Assembly: GCF_023278185.1 (NCBI RefSeq)
Contig: NZ_CP066356.1
Location: 124,001-188,000, forward strand
Source: Bradyrhizobium elkanii USDA 76
Lineage (GTDB): Bacteria > Pseudomonadota > Alphaproteobacteria > Rhizobiales > Xanthobacteraceae
Direction of reading: 5' to 3'
DNA length: 64,000 nt
Numbering within the stretch: position 1 is the stretch's first letter; each line of letters begins with the position of its first letter. Both the position numbers and the translations under genes were made by a program. Below, piece after piece: positions 1 through 8,981 of this stretch. The notes beneath the pieces are model-generated. The model was given only the letters and a program-made list of their open reading frames with translations, searched no databases and had not been told where the DNA came from.

Positions 1-124
1 TTCCCCCTGAAAGGGGGAAGGTCGGGATGGGGTCAGTCACAGGCGATGCTGCTCATGGCGAGAGCTGATCCCCACCCGCTTTGCTCTGGCGAGCAAAGCG
101 ACCTCCCCTTTTCAAGGGGAGGTT
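1..124. repeat. Long palindromic intergenic repeat, copy 1
   Basis: This stretch is nearly identical to 42468-42592. It starts with a C5/G5 hairpin (CCCCCTGAAAGGGGG). It also holds a TTTGCTC/GAGCAAA hairpin and ends with a CCTCCCC/GGGGAGG hairpin around TTTTCAA. The rest of the gap up to sppA at 289 shows no convincing gene. Confidence 0.85.
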
Positions 125-288
125 AGGGCGCGGCCGGGATCAAGCGCACGTGCACCCGGGCGAGTGCCTCGGATACGGGCCTTGTTTTCTTCATATTGCG
201 TCGCAATTGATGTATTTGGCTAAGCTGATAGTGACGCTGCGACTGCAAAACGCGCGGATTGCGCGCTGACCATTCCTGGAGAGATCGG

Positions 289-1266
289 ATGTCGCTGGAT
301 TCAGACGTGATCGTCGATCGCCGCCGCATCAGGCGCAAACTGACGTTCTGGCGCGTCGCCGCCGCGGTCATTGCGATCGCGGCCATCGTGGGCGTGGGCG
401 TGGTCGCCGCCGGCGGACGCGGCACCTTTTCGACATCGAACACGATCGCGCGGGTCAATATCGACGGACTGATCCGCAGCGACCAGGATCGCGTCGAGGC
501 GCTGGAGCGGCTCGGCAAGTCGAGCTATGCGGCTGTTGTCGTGCACGTCAATTCGCCCGGCGGCACCACGGCGGGCTCCGAGCAGCTTTACGACTCGCTG
601 ATGCAGCTGAAGGCGAAGAAGCCGCTTGTCGTCGTGGTCGAGGGGTTGGCCGCCTCGGGCGGCTACATCACGGCGATCGCCTCCGATCATATCGTCGCCC
701 AGCAGACCTCGCTGGTCGGCTCGATCGGCGTTCTCTTCCAGTATCCGAACGTTTCGGAATTGCTCAAGACTGTCGGCGTGAAAATGGAGGAGATCAAATC
801 TTCCCCGCTGAAGGCGGCGCCCAACGGCTTCGAGCCGACCAGCCCGGAGGCCCGCGCCGCGATCGACGGTCTCGTCAAGGACTCCTATGCATGGTTCCGT
901 GGATTGGTGCAGCAACGGCGCGGCATGGACGACGCCCTGCTGGAGAAGGTCGCCGACGGTCGCGTCTTCACCGGCCGGCAGGCGGTCGATCTCAAGCTGG
1001 TCGATCAGCTGGGAGACGAGAAGACCGCGATCGCCTGGCTGGTTGCGGAGAAGAAGGTCAAAAGCGACCTGCCGGTGCGCAATTACAAGCTTAATCCGCG
1101 GTTCGGCGACCTGACCTTTCTGCGCACGGCGGCGTCCGTGACGCTCGATGCGTTCGGTCTTGGCGCGATCGCGCGGCGGATCGAGCAGGGCGGCGTGGCC
1201 GAGGCGGTCGACCGGTTCGGGCTTGACGGCATGCTGGCGCTGTGGAGCCCGGCTGGAACCAACTGA
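289..1266 (+). CDS. sppA: Signal peptide peptidase SppA (S49 family serine protease)
   Basis: This is a membrane-anchored protease that degrades leftover signal peptides. It has 325 residues, the short SppA form with one protease domain. Residues about 22-42 form an N-terminal transmembrane anchor. The nucleophile is Ser123 in GLAASGGYI and the general base is Lys175 in SSPLK; the spacing of 52 residues equals that of Bacillus SppA (Ser147/Lys199). The SPGG loop lies at 89-92. I chose the ATG at 289 because GGAGAG lies just upstream and the in-frame ATG at 259 has no such site. A short hairpin follows the gene at 1296-1314, and ihfB follows on the same strand, an order seen in several alphaproteobacteria. 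Confidence 0.9.
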   Translation: MSLDSDVIVDRRRIRRKLTFWRVAAAVIAIAAIVGVGVVAAGGRGTFSTSNTIARVNIDGLIRSDQDRVEALERLGKSSYAAVVVHVNSPGGTTAGSEQLYDSLMQLKAKKPLVVVVEGLAASGGYITAIASDHIVAQQTSLVGSIGVLFQYPNVSELLKTVGVKMEEIKSSPLKAAPNGFEPTSPEARAAIDGLVKDSYAWFRGLVQQRRGMDDALLEKVADGRVFTGRQAVDLKLVDQLGDEKTAIAWLVAEKKVKSDLPVRNYKLNPRFGDLTFLRTAASVTLDAFGLGAIARRIEQGGVAEAVDRFGLDGMLALWSPAGTN

Positions 1267-1295
1267 TCGGCTGCCAAAGGCGTGCTCGTCAGGCT

Positions 1296-1314
1296 ATTCC
1301 CGCTTTGCGGGAAT
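1296..1314. other. Perfect hairpin between sppA and ihfB
   Basis: ATTCCCGC and GCGGGAAT form an 8-bp perfect stem around TTT. There is no T-run on either side, so it is not a textbook intrinsic terminator. It may still act in RNA processing or 3' end protection. Confidence 0.4.
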
Positions 1315-1440
1315 CGTCGCATGCCCCAATTGGGCTATTTGTCACGTGATTTCACGACGCTCTAAATCGATTTAGCGTCTTGACAGTGCACGGCATTTTC
1401 ACGGAAATGGGTTTCCGCAAGAGCCCGGATCCCACTTTCG

Positions 1441-1770
1441 ATGATCAAATCCGAACTTGTTCAGCGTATCGCCGAGCACAACCCGCACCTCTATCAGCGG
1501 GATGTCGAGAACATTGTGAATGCGATTCTCGATGAAATCGTCGCGGCGCTGGCTCGTGGCGACCGTGTCGAGCTGCGCGGTTTTGGCGCATTCTCGGTGA
1601 AGCACCGCCCGGCGCGCGCCGGCCGCAATCCACGCACCGGCGAGCATGTGCCGGTCGACCAGAAGAGCGTGCCGTTCTTCAAGACCGGCAAGGAAATGCG
1701 CGAGCGTCTCAACCGCGACGTGACCGAGGCGGGCGCCGCCAAGGTCGATGCGCCCAAGGCTGATGCTTAA
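1441..1770 (+). CDS. ihfB: Integration host factor subunit beta
   Basis: This DNA-bending nucleoid protein pairs with IHF-alpha. The 109-residue product starts [12 protein letters not shown] and carries the HU/IHF body. The beta-arm signature GRNPRTGE with the intercalating proline is at about residues 61-68. A basic, alanine-rich tail of about 15 residues extends past the usual end (ERLN), as in other rhizobial IhfB proteins. The alpha subunit gene is not in the window. The gene stands alone between sppA and the LapA-domain gene on the same strand, with 174 nt of upstream DNA that could hold its own promoter. Confidence 0.93.
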   Translation: MIKSELVQRIAEHNPHLYQRDVENIVNAILDEIVAALARGDRVELRGFGAFSVKHRPARAGRNPRTGEHVPVDQKSVPFFKTGKEMRERLNRDVTEAGAAKVDAPKADA

Positions 1771-1853
1771 GGCCGACGCCTAAACGCCACGCCAGGCGTT
1801 GCCGTGTTGCGGGCGATGCGCCCGCATTTGCTCCATCGCTGCGAGAGATGGTC

Positions 1854-2240
1854 ATGCGAAAGTTCTTCACGGCAGTGGTCATCATTCCGCTCGGACTGAT
1901 CTTCATCATCTTTGCGGTCGCCAACCGTCACTGGGTGACGGTGTCGTTCGATCCCTTCAATTCGGTGACCCCCACGGTTGCGGTCACGCTGCCGCTGTTC
2001 GTCGTCATTATCGCCTCCGCGATCCTCGGCGTGATCGCGGGCGGCATCGGAACCTGGTTCAAGCAAGGGCGCTGGCGCCGCGCGGCCCGGCAGCACGAGG
2101 CTGACGCCCGTCACCTCCGCGCCGAGCTCGCCGACCTCCGGACCGCCGCCTCCCGGGACGAGGCGCAACGCCGTCCCGCCCCGGCCCTATCAGGCTTTTA
2201 CGGGGCCGCCGGGCGAGACAAGCAGGGCGCGACGTTGTAG
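1854..2240 (+). CDS. LapA-domain (DUF1049) inner-membrane protein
   Basis: The 128-residue protein has two hydrophobic segments, residues about 5-23 and 40-62, and then a basic cytoplasmic tail (KQGRWRRAARQHEADARHLR) likely to be helical. This is the LapA/YciS layout. In E. coli LapA works with LapB to control LPS synthesis through LpxC turnover; that role is only inferred here, and no lapB is nearby. The ATG at 1854 is preferred over the one at 1848 because the GAGAG motif at 1843-1847 is better spaced from it. Confidence is good for the family and low for the exact function. Confidence 0.75.
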   Translation: MRKFFTAVVIIPLGLIFIIFAVANRHWVTVSFDPFNSVTPTVAVTLPLFVVIIASAILGVIAGGIGTWFKQGRWRRAARQHEADARHLRAELADLRTAASRDEAQRRPAPALSGFYGAAGRDKQGATL

Positions 2241-2315
2241 AACCCGCCCCGTCGGACCGGGGTCCACCCCGGTTCCGGCCGCCCGAAAACCCGTTTTGAG
2301 ACCCGTTTCGAGACC

Positions 2316-3017
2316 ATGCCCCTGCTCGTCAAAATCTGCGGCCTGTCCACGCGCGAGACGCTCGACGTCGCGCTTGAGGGCGGTGCCGACATGGTGGGGT
2401 TCGTATTCTTTCCGCCGTCGCCGCGTCACATCAGCCTCGAGACCGCGCGCGAACTCGGCAGCCGCGCCAAGGGCCGCGCCGTCAAGGTCGCCCTGACCGT
2501 CGATGCCGACGACGCGACCCTGGAAAACATCGTCGAGACGCTGCGGCCGGATATCCTGCAATTGCACGGCAAGGAGACCACGGCGCGGCTGCGCGACATC
2601 AAGGCGAAGTTCGGCCTGCCGCTGATGAAGGCGCTGCCGGTCGAGACGGCAGCCGACCTCGCCTCGCTGCCGGGTTATGCCGGCGTCGCCGACCGCATCC
2701 TGTTCGATGCCCGCGCGCCGAAGGATGCCACGCGGCCGGGTGGCCTCGGCGCACCGTTCGATTGGCACGTGCTGGAAAATCTCGATCTCGCGCTGCCCTA
2801 CATGGTCTCCGGCGGGCTCAACGCCGACAATGTCGCTGAAGCTGTCCGCGTCACGCGCGCCGGCGGCGTCGATGTCTCGTCGGGTGTCGAGGGCACGCCC
2901 GGCGTCAAGGATCCCGAATTGATCCGCGCCTTCATCCGCGCCGCGCGCGCAACCCAGCCTTCTTCACCTCTCCCCGTTCACGGGGAGAGGTCGCCCGCGC
3001 AACGCGCGGGCGGGTGA
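2316..3017 (+). CDS. trpF: Phosphoribosylanthranilate isomerase
   Basis: TrpF performs the Amadori rearrangement of N-(5-phosphoribosyl)anthranilate in tryptophan synthesis. The N-terminus MPLLVKICGL carries the catalytic Cys8, and the general acid Asp131 is in ILFDARAPKD. The phosphate-binding SGGLNADN and DVSSGVEG loops are present. It is first in a trpF-trpB-trpA-accD-folC run. The last 19 or so residues (after AARATQ) are unlike TrpF and are encoded by an intergenic palindromic repeat, so the native stop seems to have been replaced by repeat sequence. The domain is complete before that point, so activity should be unaffected. Confidence 0.95.
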   Translation: MPLLVKICGLSTRETLDVALEGGADMVGFVFFPPSPRHISLETARELGSRAKGRAVKVALTVDADDATLENIVETLRPDILQLHGKETTARLRDIKAKFGLPLMKALPVETAADLASLPGYAGVADRILFDARAPKDATRPGGLGAPFDWHVLENLDLALPYMVSGGLNADNVAEAVRVTRAGGVDVSSGVEGTPGVKDPELIRAFIRAARATQPSSPLPVHGERSPAQRAGG

Positions 3018-3122
3018 GGGGGCTTGCAACGATGATCGAGCAACTGAAGAAATCCCTCACCCCAGCCCTCTCAGAGCGAGCTATGCTCGTCTCGGCCCCG
3101 CAAGAGCGGGGCGAGGGAGCGG
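2958..3122. repeat. Palindromic repeat overlapping the trpF 3' end
   Basis: Two inverted-repeat blocks fill the trpF-trpB gap. The first is CCTCTCCCC/GGGGAGAGG followed by CGCCCGCGC/GCGCGGGCG. The second runs from CCCTCACCC to GGGGCGAGGG. The first block overlaps the trpF coding end and supplies its stop codon. The ladder of hairpins could slow RNA decay or termination between trpF and trpB. Confidence 0.7.
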
Positions 3123-3161
3123 AAACAGCGCCGCAAGCCGGCAAGAAGAACTGATGGTTCG

Positions 3162-4375
<1,214 letters not shown>

Positions 4376-4379
<4 letters not shown>

Positions 4380-5212
4380 CCACCCGTATCGACGCACGTT
4401 TCGCCGAGCTGAAACAGCAGGGCCGCTCCGCTTTCGTCACCTTCGTGATGGCCGGCGATCCCGACGCCAAGACCTCGCTCGACATCCTCAAGGCGCTGCC
4501 GAAGGCCGGCGCCGACGTCATCGAGATCGGCATGCCCTTCACCGACCCGATGGCCGACGGCCCCTCGATCCAGGCCGCCGGTCTGCGCGCGCTCAAGGGC
4601 GGCATGACGCTGCGCAAGACGCTGGCGATGGTCCGCGACTTCCGCAAGGACGACAACGCGACGCCGATCGTGCTGATGGGCTACTACAATCCGATCTACA
4701 TCTACGGTGTCGACAGCTTCCTGGCCGATGCCAAGGCCGCCGGCGTCGACGGCCTGATCATCGTCGACCTGCCTCCGGAGGAAGATACCGAGCTCTGCAT
4801 CCCCGCGATGAAGGCCGGGCTGAACTTCATCCGGCTGGCGACGCCGACCACCGACGACAAGCGTCTGCCGGCGGTGCTCGCCAACACCTCGGGCTTTGTC
4901 TATTACGTCTCGATCACCGGCATCACCGGCGCTGCGACCGCCGATTCGAAGGTGGTCGCGGAAGCCGTGGCCCGGATCAAGCGGCACACCAAGCTGCCGG
5001 TCTGCGTCGGCTTCGGCATCCGCACCCCGGAGACGGCGCGCGCGATCGCCGAAAACGCCAACGGCGCGGTGGTCGGCACCGCGATCGTCGATGTGGTGCG
5101 CGCCAACCTCGATGCCGAGGGCCGTGCGACGCCGAAGACCGTGAGCGCGGTGGCGGACCTGGTGTCGGCGCTGGCGCAGGGGGTCCGGGGCGCCAAACAG
5201 GCCGCTGAATAA
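4376..5212 (+). CDS. trpA: Tryptophan synthase alpha chain
   Basis: TrpA cleaves indole-3-glycerol phosphate to indole and glyceraldehyde 3-phosphate and channels indole to TrpB. The 278-residue protein begins at a GTG that overlaps the trpB stop (GTGA). The catalytic glutamate lies in DVIEIGMPF and the aspartate in [10 protein letters not shown]. The phosphate loop is GFGIRTPE. The frame stays open far upstream inside trpB, but that extension is only trpB read in another frame. The 4-nt overlap fixes the start. Confidence 0.96.
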
Positions 5213-5316
5213 GCCACATTTTGCGGCAAAAAGGCCGCGTACGGCGGCTTGCCGGGTTTGCCCGGCCGGCCATATATCCAGCTGGTGCGGAACCGATCCG
5301 CATTTCGGAGCGAACC

Positions 5317-6258
5317 ATGAATTGGCTCACCAACGTCGTCCGGCCGAAGATCCGCAACATCCTGCGGCGCGAGACGCCGGAAAACCTCTGGATCAAGTGT
5401 CCGGATTCCGGGCAGCTCGTGTTCTACAAGGACGTCGAGGCCAACCAGTTCGTGATCCCCGGCTCGAACTACCACATGCGCATGGGCGCGGTGGCCCGGC
5501 TGAAGTCGATCTTCGACAACGAGACCTGGTTCGACGTCGCGCTGCCCGAGGTGACGGCGGATCCGCTGAAATTCCGCGACGAGCGCAAATATGTCGACCG
5601 CATCAAGGACGCCCGCACCAAGACCGGGCTGAACGACGCGATCAAGGTCGGCTACGGCAAGCTCGAGGGCGCCGGCGTCGTGGTCGCGGTGCAGGATTTC
5701 GATTTCATGGGCGGCTCGCTCGGCATGGCCGCCGGTGAAGCGATGGTGCGCGGGCTCGAGCTCGCGGTCGAGAAGAAGTCGCCCTTCATCGTGTTCGCCG
5801 CATCCGGCGGCGCGCGGATGCAGGAAGGCATCCTGTCGCTGATGCAGATGCCGCGCACCACCGTCGGCGTGCAGATGCTGCGCGAGGCGCGCCAGCCCTA
5901 CATCGTGGTGCTGACCAATCCGACCACCGGCGGCGTCACCGCATCCTATGCGATGCTCGGCGACATCCAGATCGCCGAGCCCGGCGCGCTGATCGGCTTT
6001 GCCGGCGCGCGCGTGATCGAGCAGACCATCCGCGAGAAGCTGCCGGACGGCTTTCAGCGCGCCGAATATCTGCGCGAGCACGGCATGGTCGACATGGTGG
6101 TGCACCGCCACGAGATGAAGGCTACGCTGGCGCGGCTGTGCCGCCTGCTGACCAAGGCGCCGGCGCTCGAATCCGCATCGAAGCCCACGGCCGCGGTCAC
6201 CGAGCCGGCCCAGATCGTCACGGCGCCGGAGACGGTGCCGGCCGCGCCGCACGCGTGA
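5317..6258 (+). CDS. accD: Acetyl-CoA carboxylase carboxyltransferase subunit beta
   Basis: AccD is half of the carboxyltransferase that makes malonyl-CoA for fatty acid synthesis. The 313-residue protein has the carboxyltransferase core: [21 protein letters not shown] and [17 protein letters not shown]. The N-terminal zinc ribbon is degenerate. E. coli AccD has four cysteines there, while here only one remains (WIKCPDSGQ) and the second pair is replaced by VIPGSNYHM. Rhizobial AccD proteins share this loss. The start is the ATG at 5317 (MNWLTNVV). The stop overlaps the folC GTG. Confidence 0.95.
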   Translation: MNWLTNVVRPKIRNILRRETPENLWIKCPDSGQLVFYKDVEANQFVIPGSNYHMRMGAVARLKSIFDNETWFDVALPEVTADPLKFRDERKYVDRIKDARTKTGLNDAIKVGYGKLEGAGVVVAVQDFDFMGGSLGMAAGEAMVRGLELAVEKKSPFIVFAASGGARMQEGILSLMQMPRTTVGVQMLREARQPYIVVLTNPTTGGVTASYAMLGDIQIAEPGALIGFAGARVIEQTIREKLPDGFQRAEYLREHGMVDMVVHRHEMKATLARLCRLLTKAPALESASKPTAAVTEPAQIVTAPETVPAAPHA

Positions 6259-7598
6259 CCGCAAGCGCCGCCCCATCGCAACCCTCGTTTGAGGCGTTGA
6301 TCGCGCGGTTATCGGCGCTGCATCCCAAGCGCATCGATCTCAGCCTCGATCGCATGCGCGGCCTGATGGAGCGGCTCGATCATCCCGAGCGCAAGCTGCC
6401 GCCGGTGATCCATGTCGCCGGCACCAACGGCAAGGGCTCGACCATCGCCTATCTGCGCGCGATCCTGGAGGCGTCGGGCCTGCGCGTGCACGTCTTCACC
6501 TCGCCCTACCTGGTGCGGATCAACGAATGCTACCGGCTGGGCGCCGTCGGCGGCGGCAAGCTCGTCGGTGACGATGAGCTGCGCGAGACGTTCGAGCACT
6601 GCGAGCGCGTCAACGCCGATAGTCCCATCACCATCTTCGAGATGGAAACGGCGGTGGCGTTCTGCCTGTTCGCCAGGCATCCTGCCGATGTCGCATTGCT
6701 CGAGGTCGGGCTCGGCGGCCGGCTCGATTCGACCAATGTGGTCGAGGCGCCGCTCGCCTCGGTGATCGCGCCGGTCAGCATGGACCACATGGAATTCCTC
6801 GGCGACAATCTGACGGCGATCGCCGGTGAAAAGGCCGCGATCATCAAGCGCAAGGTGCCGGTGATCTCGGCCGAGCAGGCGCCGGATGCGATGGCTGTGA
6901 TCGAGGCGCAGGCGAACCGCATGCGCGCGCCGCTGCATGCGGCCGGCCAGCAATGGCATGTCGGCGTCGAGCGCGGCCGGCTGGTGTATCAGGACGAGCG
7001 CGGCTTGCTGGATCTCGCCGCGCCGAAACTGTTCGGCCGGCACCAGTTCGACAATGCGGGCCTCGCGATTGCGACGCTGCGCGCGATCGATAAGTTCAAA
7101 CTCAACATCGCGGCCTTTGAAGCCGGCATCGTCAATGCGGAATGGCCGGCGCGAATGCAGCGGCTGGTTTCCGGCGCGCTCGTCGGTTTGGGACCGCAGG
7201 GCTCCGAGGTCTGGCTCGACGGCGGACACAATGCCGAGGGCGGCCGCGTCGCGGCCGCGGCGCTCGGCGATCTTGAGGAGCGCGTGTCGCGGCCGCTGGT
7301 CGTGATAACAGGGATGATGGCCAACAAGGACGCCAACGCTTTCCTCGCCAATTTCGCCGGATTGACCCGCCACATCATCGCGGTCCCGGTGCCCGGCCGC
7401 GACAACGGCATGGCGCCGGACAGGCTGGCTGACGCCGCGCGGGCGCTCGGCATGCGGGTCGAGATTGCTGATGGCGTCGCCGCCGCCTTGCGGCGGCTTG
7501 CCGCGCTGGCCTATGAGGTGCCGCCCCGCATCCTGATCACTGGCTCGCTGTATTTGGCCGGTCCCGTGCTTGCGGCCAACGGCACGCCTCCTGCATGA
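6255..7598 (+). CDS. folC: Folylpolyglutamate synthase / dihydrofolate synthase
   Basis: FolC adds glutamate to dihydropteroate and folates. The 447-residue protein has the Mur-ligase-type P-loop [11 protein letters not shown] near residue 55. The SPYLVRINE motif and the [18 protein letters not shown] stretch follow, with a C-terminal ligase domain that includes [10 protein letters not shown]. The GTG start overlaps the accD stop (GTGA at 6255-6258), giving the common accD-folC coupling. A palindromic repeat directly follows the stop and probably marks the operon end. Confidence 0.94.
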   Translation: MTASAAPSQPSFEALIARLSALHPKRIDLSLDRMRGLMERLDHPERKLPPVIHVAGTNGKGSTIAYLRAILEASGLRVHVFTSPYLVRINECYRLGAVGGGKLVGDDELRETFEHCERVNADSPITIFEMETAVAFCLFARHPADVALLEVGLGGRLDSTNVVEAPLASVIAPVSMDHMEFLGDNLTAIAGEKAAIIKRKVPVISAEQAPDAMAVIEAQANRMRAPLHAAGQQWHVGVERGRLVYQDERGLLDLAAPKLFGRHQFDNAGLAIATLRAIDKFKLNIAAFEAGIVNAEWPARMQRLVSGALVGLGPQGSEVWLDGGHNAEGGRVAAAALGDLEERVSRPLVVITGMMANKDANAFLANFAGLTRHIIAVPVPGRDNGMAPDRLADAARALGMRVEIADGVAAALRRLAALAYEVPPRILITGSLYLAGPVLAANGTPPA

Positions 7599-7607
7599 TG
7601 TCGGTGT

Positions 7608-7733
7608 CGTAGCCCGGATGGAGCCAACGGGTCGCGCGAACGCGCGCCCGATGACAGGCTCCGCGAAATCCGGGGCCTTTCAATCCGTCGCGGAAGCCCT
7701 CCCGGATTATGCTTCGCTGCATCCGGGCTACGG
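7608..7733. repeat. REP-type palindrome (CGTAGCCCGGATG family), copy 1
   Basis: CGTAGCCCGGATG at the left end is inverted as CATCCGGGCTACG at the right end; inner arms are ATCCGGGGC-like. The same family occurs at 36523-36606 and as a half unit at 42629-42658. The right end runs into the GGGAGGA ribosome binding site of the next gene. Confidence 0.85.
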
Positions 7734-7747
7734 GAGGACAACACACC

Positions 7748-8488
7748 ATGCGTTTTGCTGCGATCGCCGACATCCACGGCAATCATCTCGCACTCGAAGC
7801 CGTGCTGTCGGACATCCGTGCGCAGGGCATTCGGGACATCGTCGACCTCGGCGACATGGTGAGCGGGCCGCTCGACGCCCGGCCGACGATCGATATGCTG
7901 ATGGCGCTCGATGCGGTCCATCTGCTCGGCAATCACGACCGCTATCTGATCGACCGTCCGCACGAGAAAATGGGCTCCTGGGAGCGGCTGACCTATACCC
8001 AGCTCGAACCGCGGCATCTCGACTGGCTGCGCACGCTGCCGGCGAATTCGGTCTATCGCGACGAGGTTTTCCTCTGTCATGCAACGCCCCAGGATGACGA
8101 GATCTACTGGCTCGAGACGGTGCTGCCGGGCGGCGAAGTCTGCATGTCCTCGCTGGAAGCGATCGAGGCGAGAGCCGCCGGCGTGCCGCAGTCCCTGATC
8201 CTCTGCGCACATACGCATACTGCGCGCGCCGTGCGGCTTCGCGACGGCCGGCTGATCGTCAATCCCGGCAGCGTCGGCTCGCCCGGCTATCGCGCCGGCA
8301 AGCCGCATCCGCATGTCGTGGAGGCCGGTTCGCCCGATGCGCGCTACGCGATCCTCGAACAGGTCGACGGTGGCTGGGACGTAACCTTCCGCCACATCCC
8401 GTACGACCATACGGCAATGGCGGCGCTGGCTCGGCGCAATGGCCAGGCCGAGCTGGCCTCGGCGCTGGCGACGGGATGGATCAGGTAA
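7748..8488 (+). CDS. Metallophosphoesterase family protein
   Basis: This 246-residue calcineurin-like phosphoesterase has all the metal motifs in order: ADIHGN (residues 6-11), LGDMVSG, GNHDRY, HATPQDDE and CAHTHTAR. It is probably a cytoplasmic dinuclear-metal phosphatase or phosphodiesterase close to the YfcE type; the substrate cannot be told. The ATG at 7748 follows GGGAGGA at good spacing, while an earlier in-frame ATG lies inside the repeat. It is a single-gene unit convergent with trxA. Confidence 0.85.
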   Translation: MRFAAIADIHGNHLALEAVLSDIRAQGIRDIVDLGDMVSGPLDARPTIDMLMALDAVHLLGNHDRYLIDRPHEKMGSWERLTYTQLEPRHLDWLRTLPANSVYRDEVFLCHATPQDDEIYWLETVLPGGEVCMSSLEAIEARAAGVPQSLILCAHTHTARAVRLRDGRLIVNPGSVGSPGYRAGKPHPHVVEAGSPDARYAILEQVDGGWDVTFRHIPYDHTAMAALARRNGQAELASALATGWIR

Positions 8489-8518
8489 AACAAAACGGCC
8501 GGCTTGTCGCCGGCCGTT
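8487..8518 (-). terminator. Intrinsic terminator of trxA
   Basis: On the minus strand a perfect 10-bp stem (AACGGCCGGC/GCCGGCCGTT, 5-nt loop) is followed directly by TTTTGTTTT. It lies 27 nt past the trxA stop and also separates it from the convergent phosphoesterase gene. Confidence 0.85.
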
Positions 8519-8544
8519 CCGCAAATCAGCTAATTCGAATCGGA

Positions 8545-8865
8545 TCAGACCGCAGCGGTGATCCACTGCTGCAGCTTGGCCTTCGGAGCGGCGCCGACCT
8601 GACGGGACGCCATCTCGCCGCCCTTGAAGATCATCAGGGTCGGGATCGACATCACGCCGTACTTCGACGCGGTCTTCGGGCTCTCGTCGACGTTGAGCTT
8701 CACGATCTTGACCTTGTCGCCCATCGCGCCGGAAATCTCATCGAGAGCGGGCGCGATCATGCGGCAGGGGCCGCACCACTCGGCCCAGAAGTCGACGACC
8801 ACCGGCCCGGTCGCCTTGAGCACTTCGGCTTCGAAATCGGCGTCAGAAACCTTGCCAACGGCCAT
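8545..8865 (-). CDS. trxA: Thioredoxin
   Basis: This is a general disulfide reductase of the cytoplasm. The 106-residue protein has the active site WCGPCR with Cys31 and Cys34. The DFWAEW strand precedes it and the cis-proline loop is SIPTLMIF. I chose the ATG at 8865 (MAVGKVSD), which has CGAGGT upstream; the longer frame starting at 8931 adds a non-thioredoxin leader. It sits downstream of addA with a terminator between them, so it likely has its own promoter despite the shared direction. Confidence 0.96.
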   Translation of the reverse strand: MAVGKVSDADFEAEVLKATGPVVVDFWAEWCGPCRMIAPALDEISGAMGDKVKIVKLNVDESPKTASKYGVMSIPTLMIFKGGEMASRQVGAAPKAKLQQWITAAV

Positions 8866-8886
8866 GTGAGTACCTCGTTCGGTTGA

Positions 8887-8916
8887 GACAAAAGGGCGCG
8901 GTTGAGAATCGCGCCC
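8887..8916 (-). terminator. Intrinsic terminator of addA
   Basis: On the minus strand GGGCGCG and CGCGCCC form a 7-bp GC stem with a 9-nt loop, followed by TTTTGTC. It lies about 65 nt past the addA stop and just before trxA. Confidence 0.7.
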
Positions 8917-8981
8917 GGGAGCATGGGTCAAACCTATGAACGCCCCCTTGCCGGGTCAAGCTTGCTCACGCCGACATGAAC

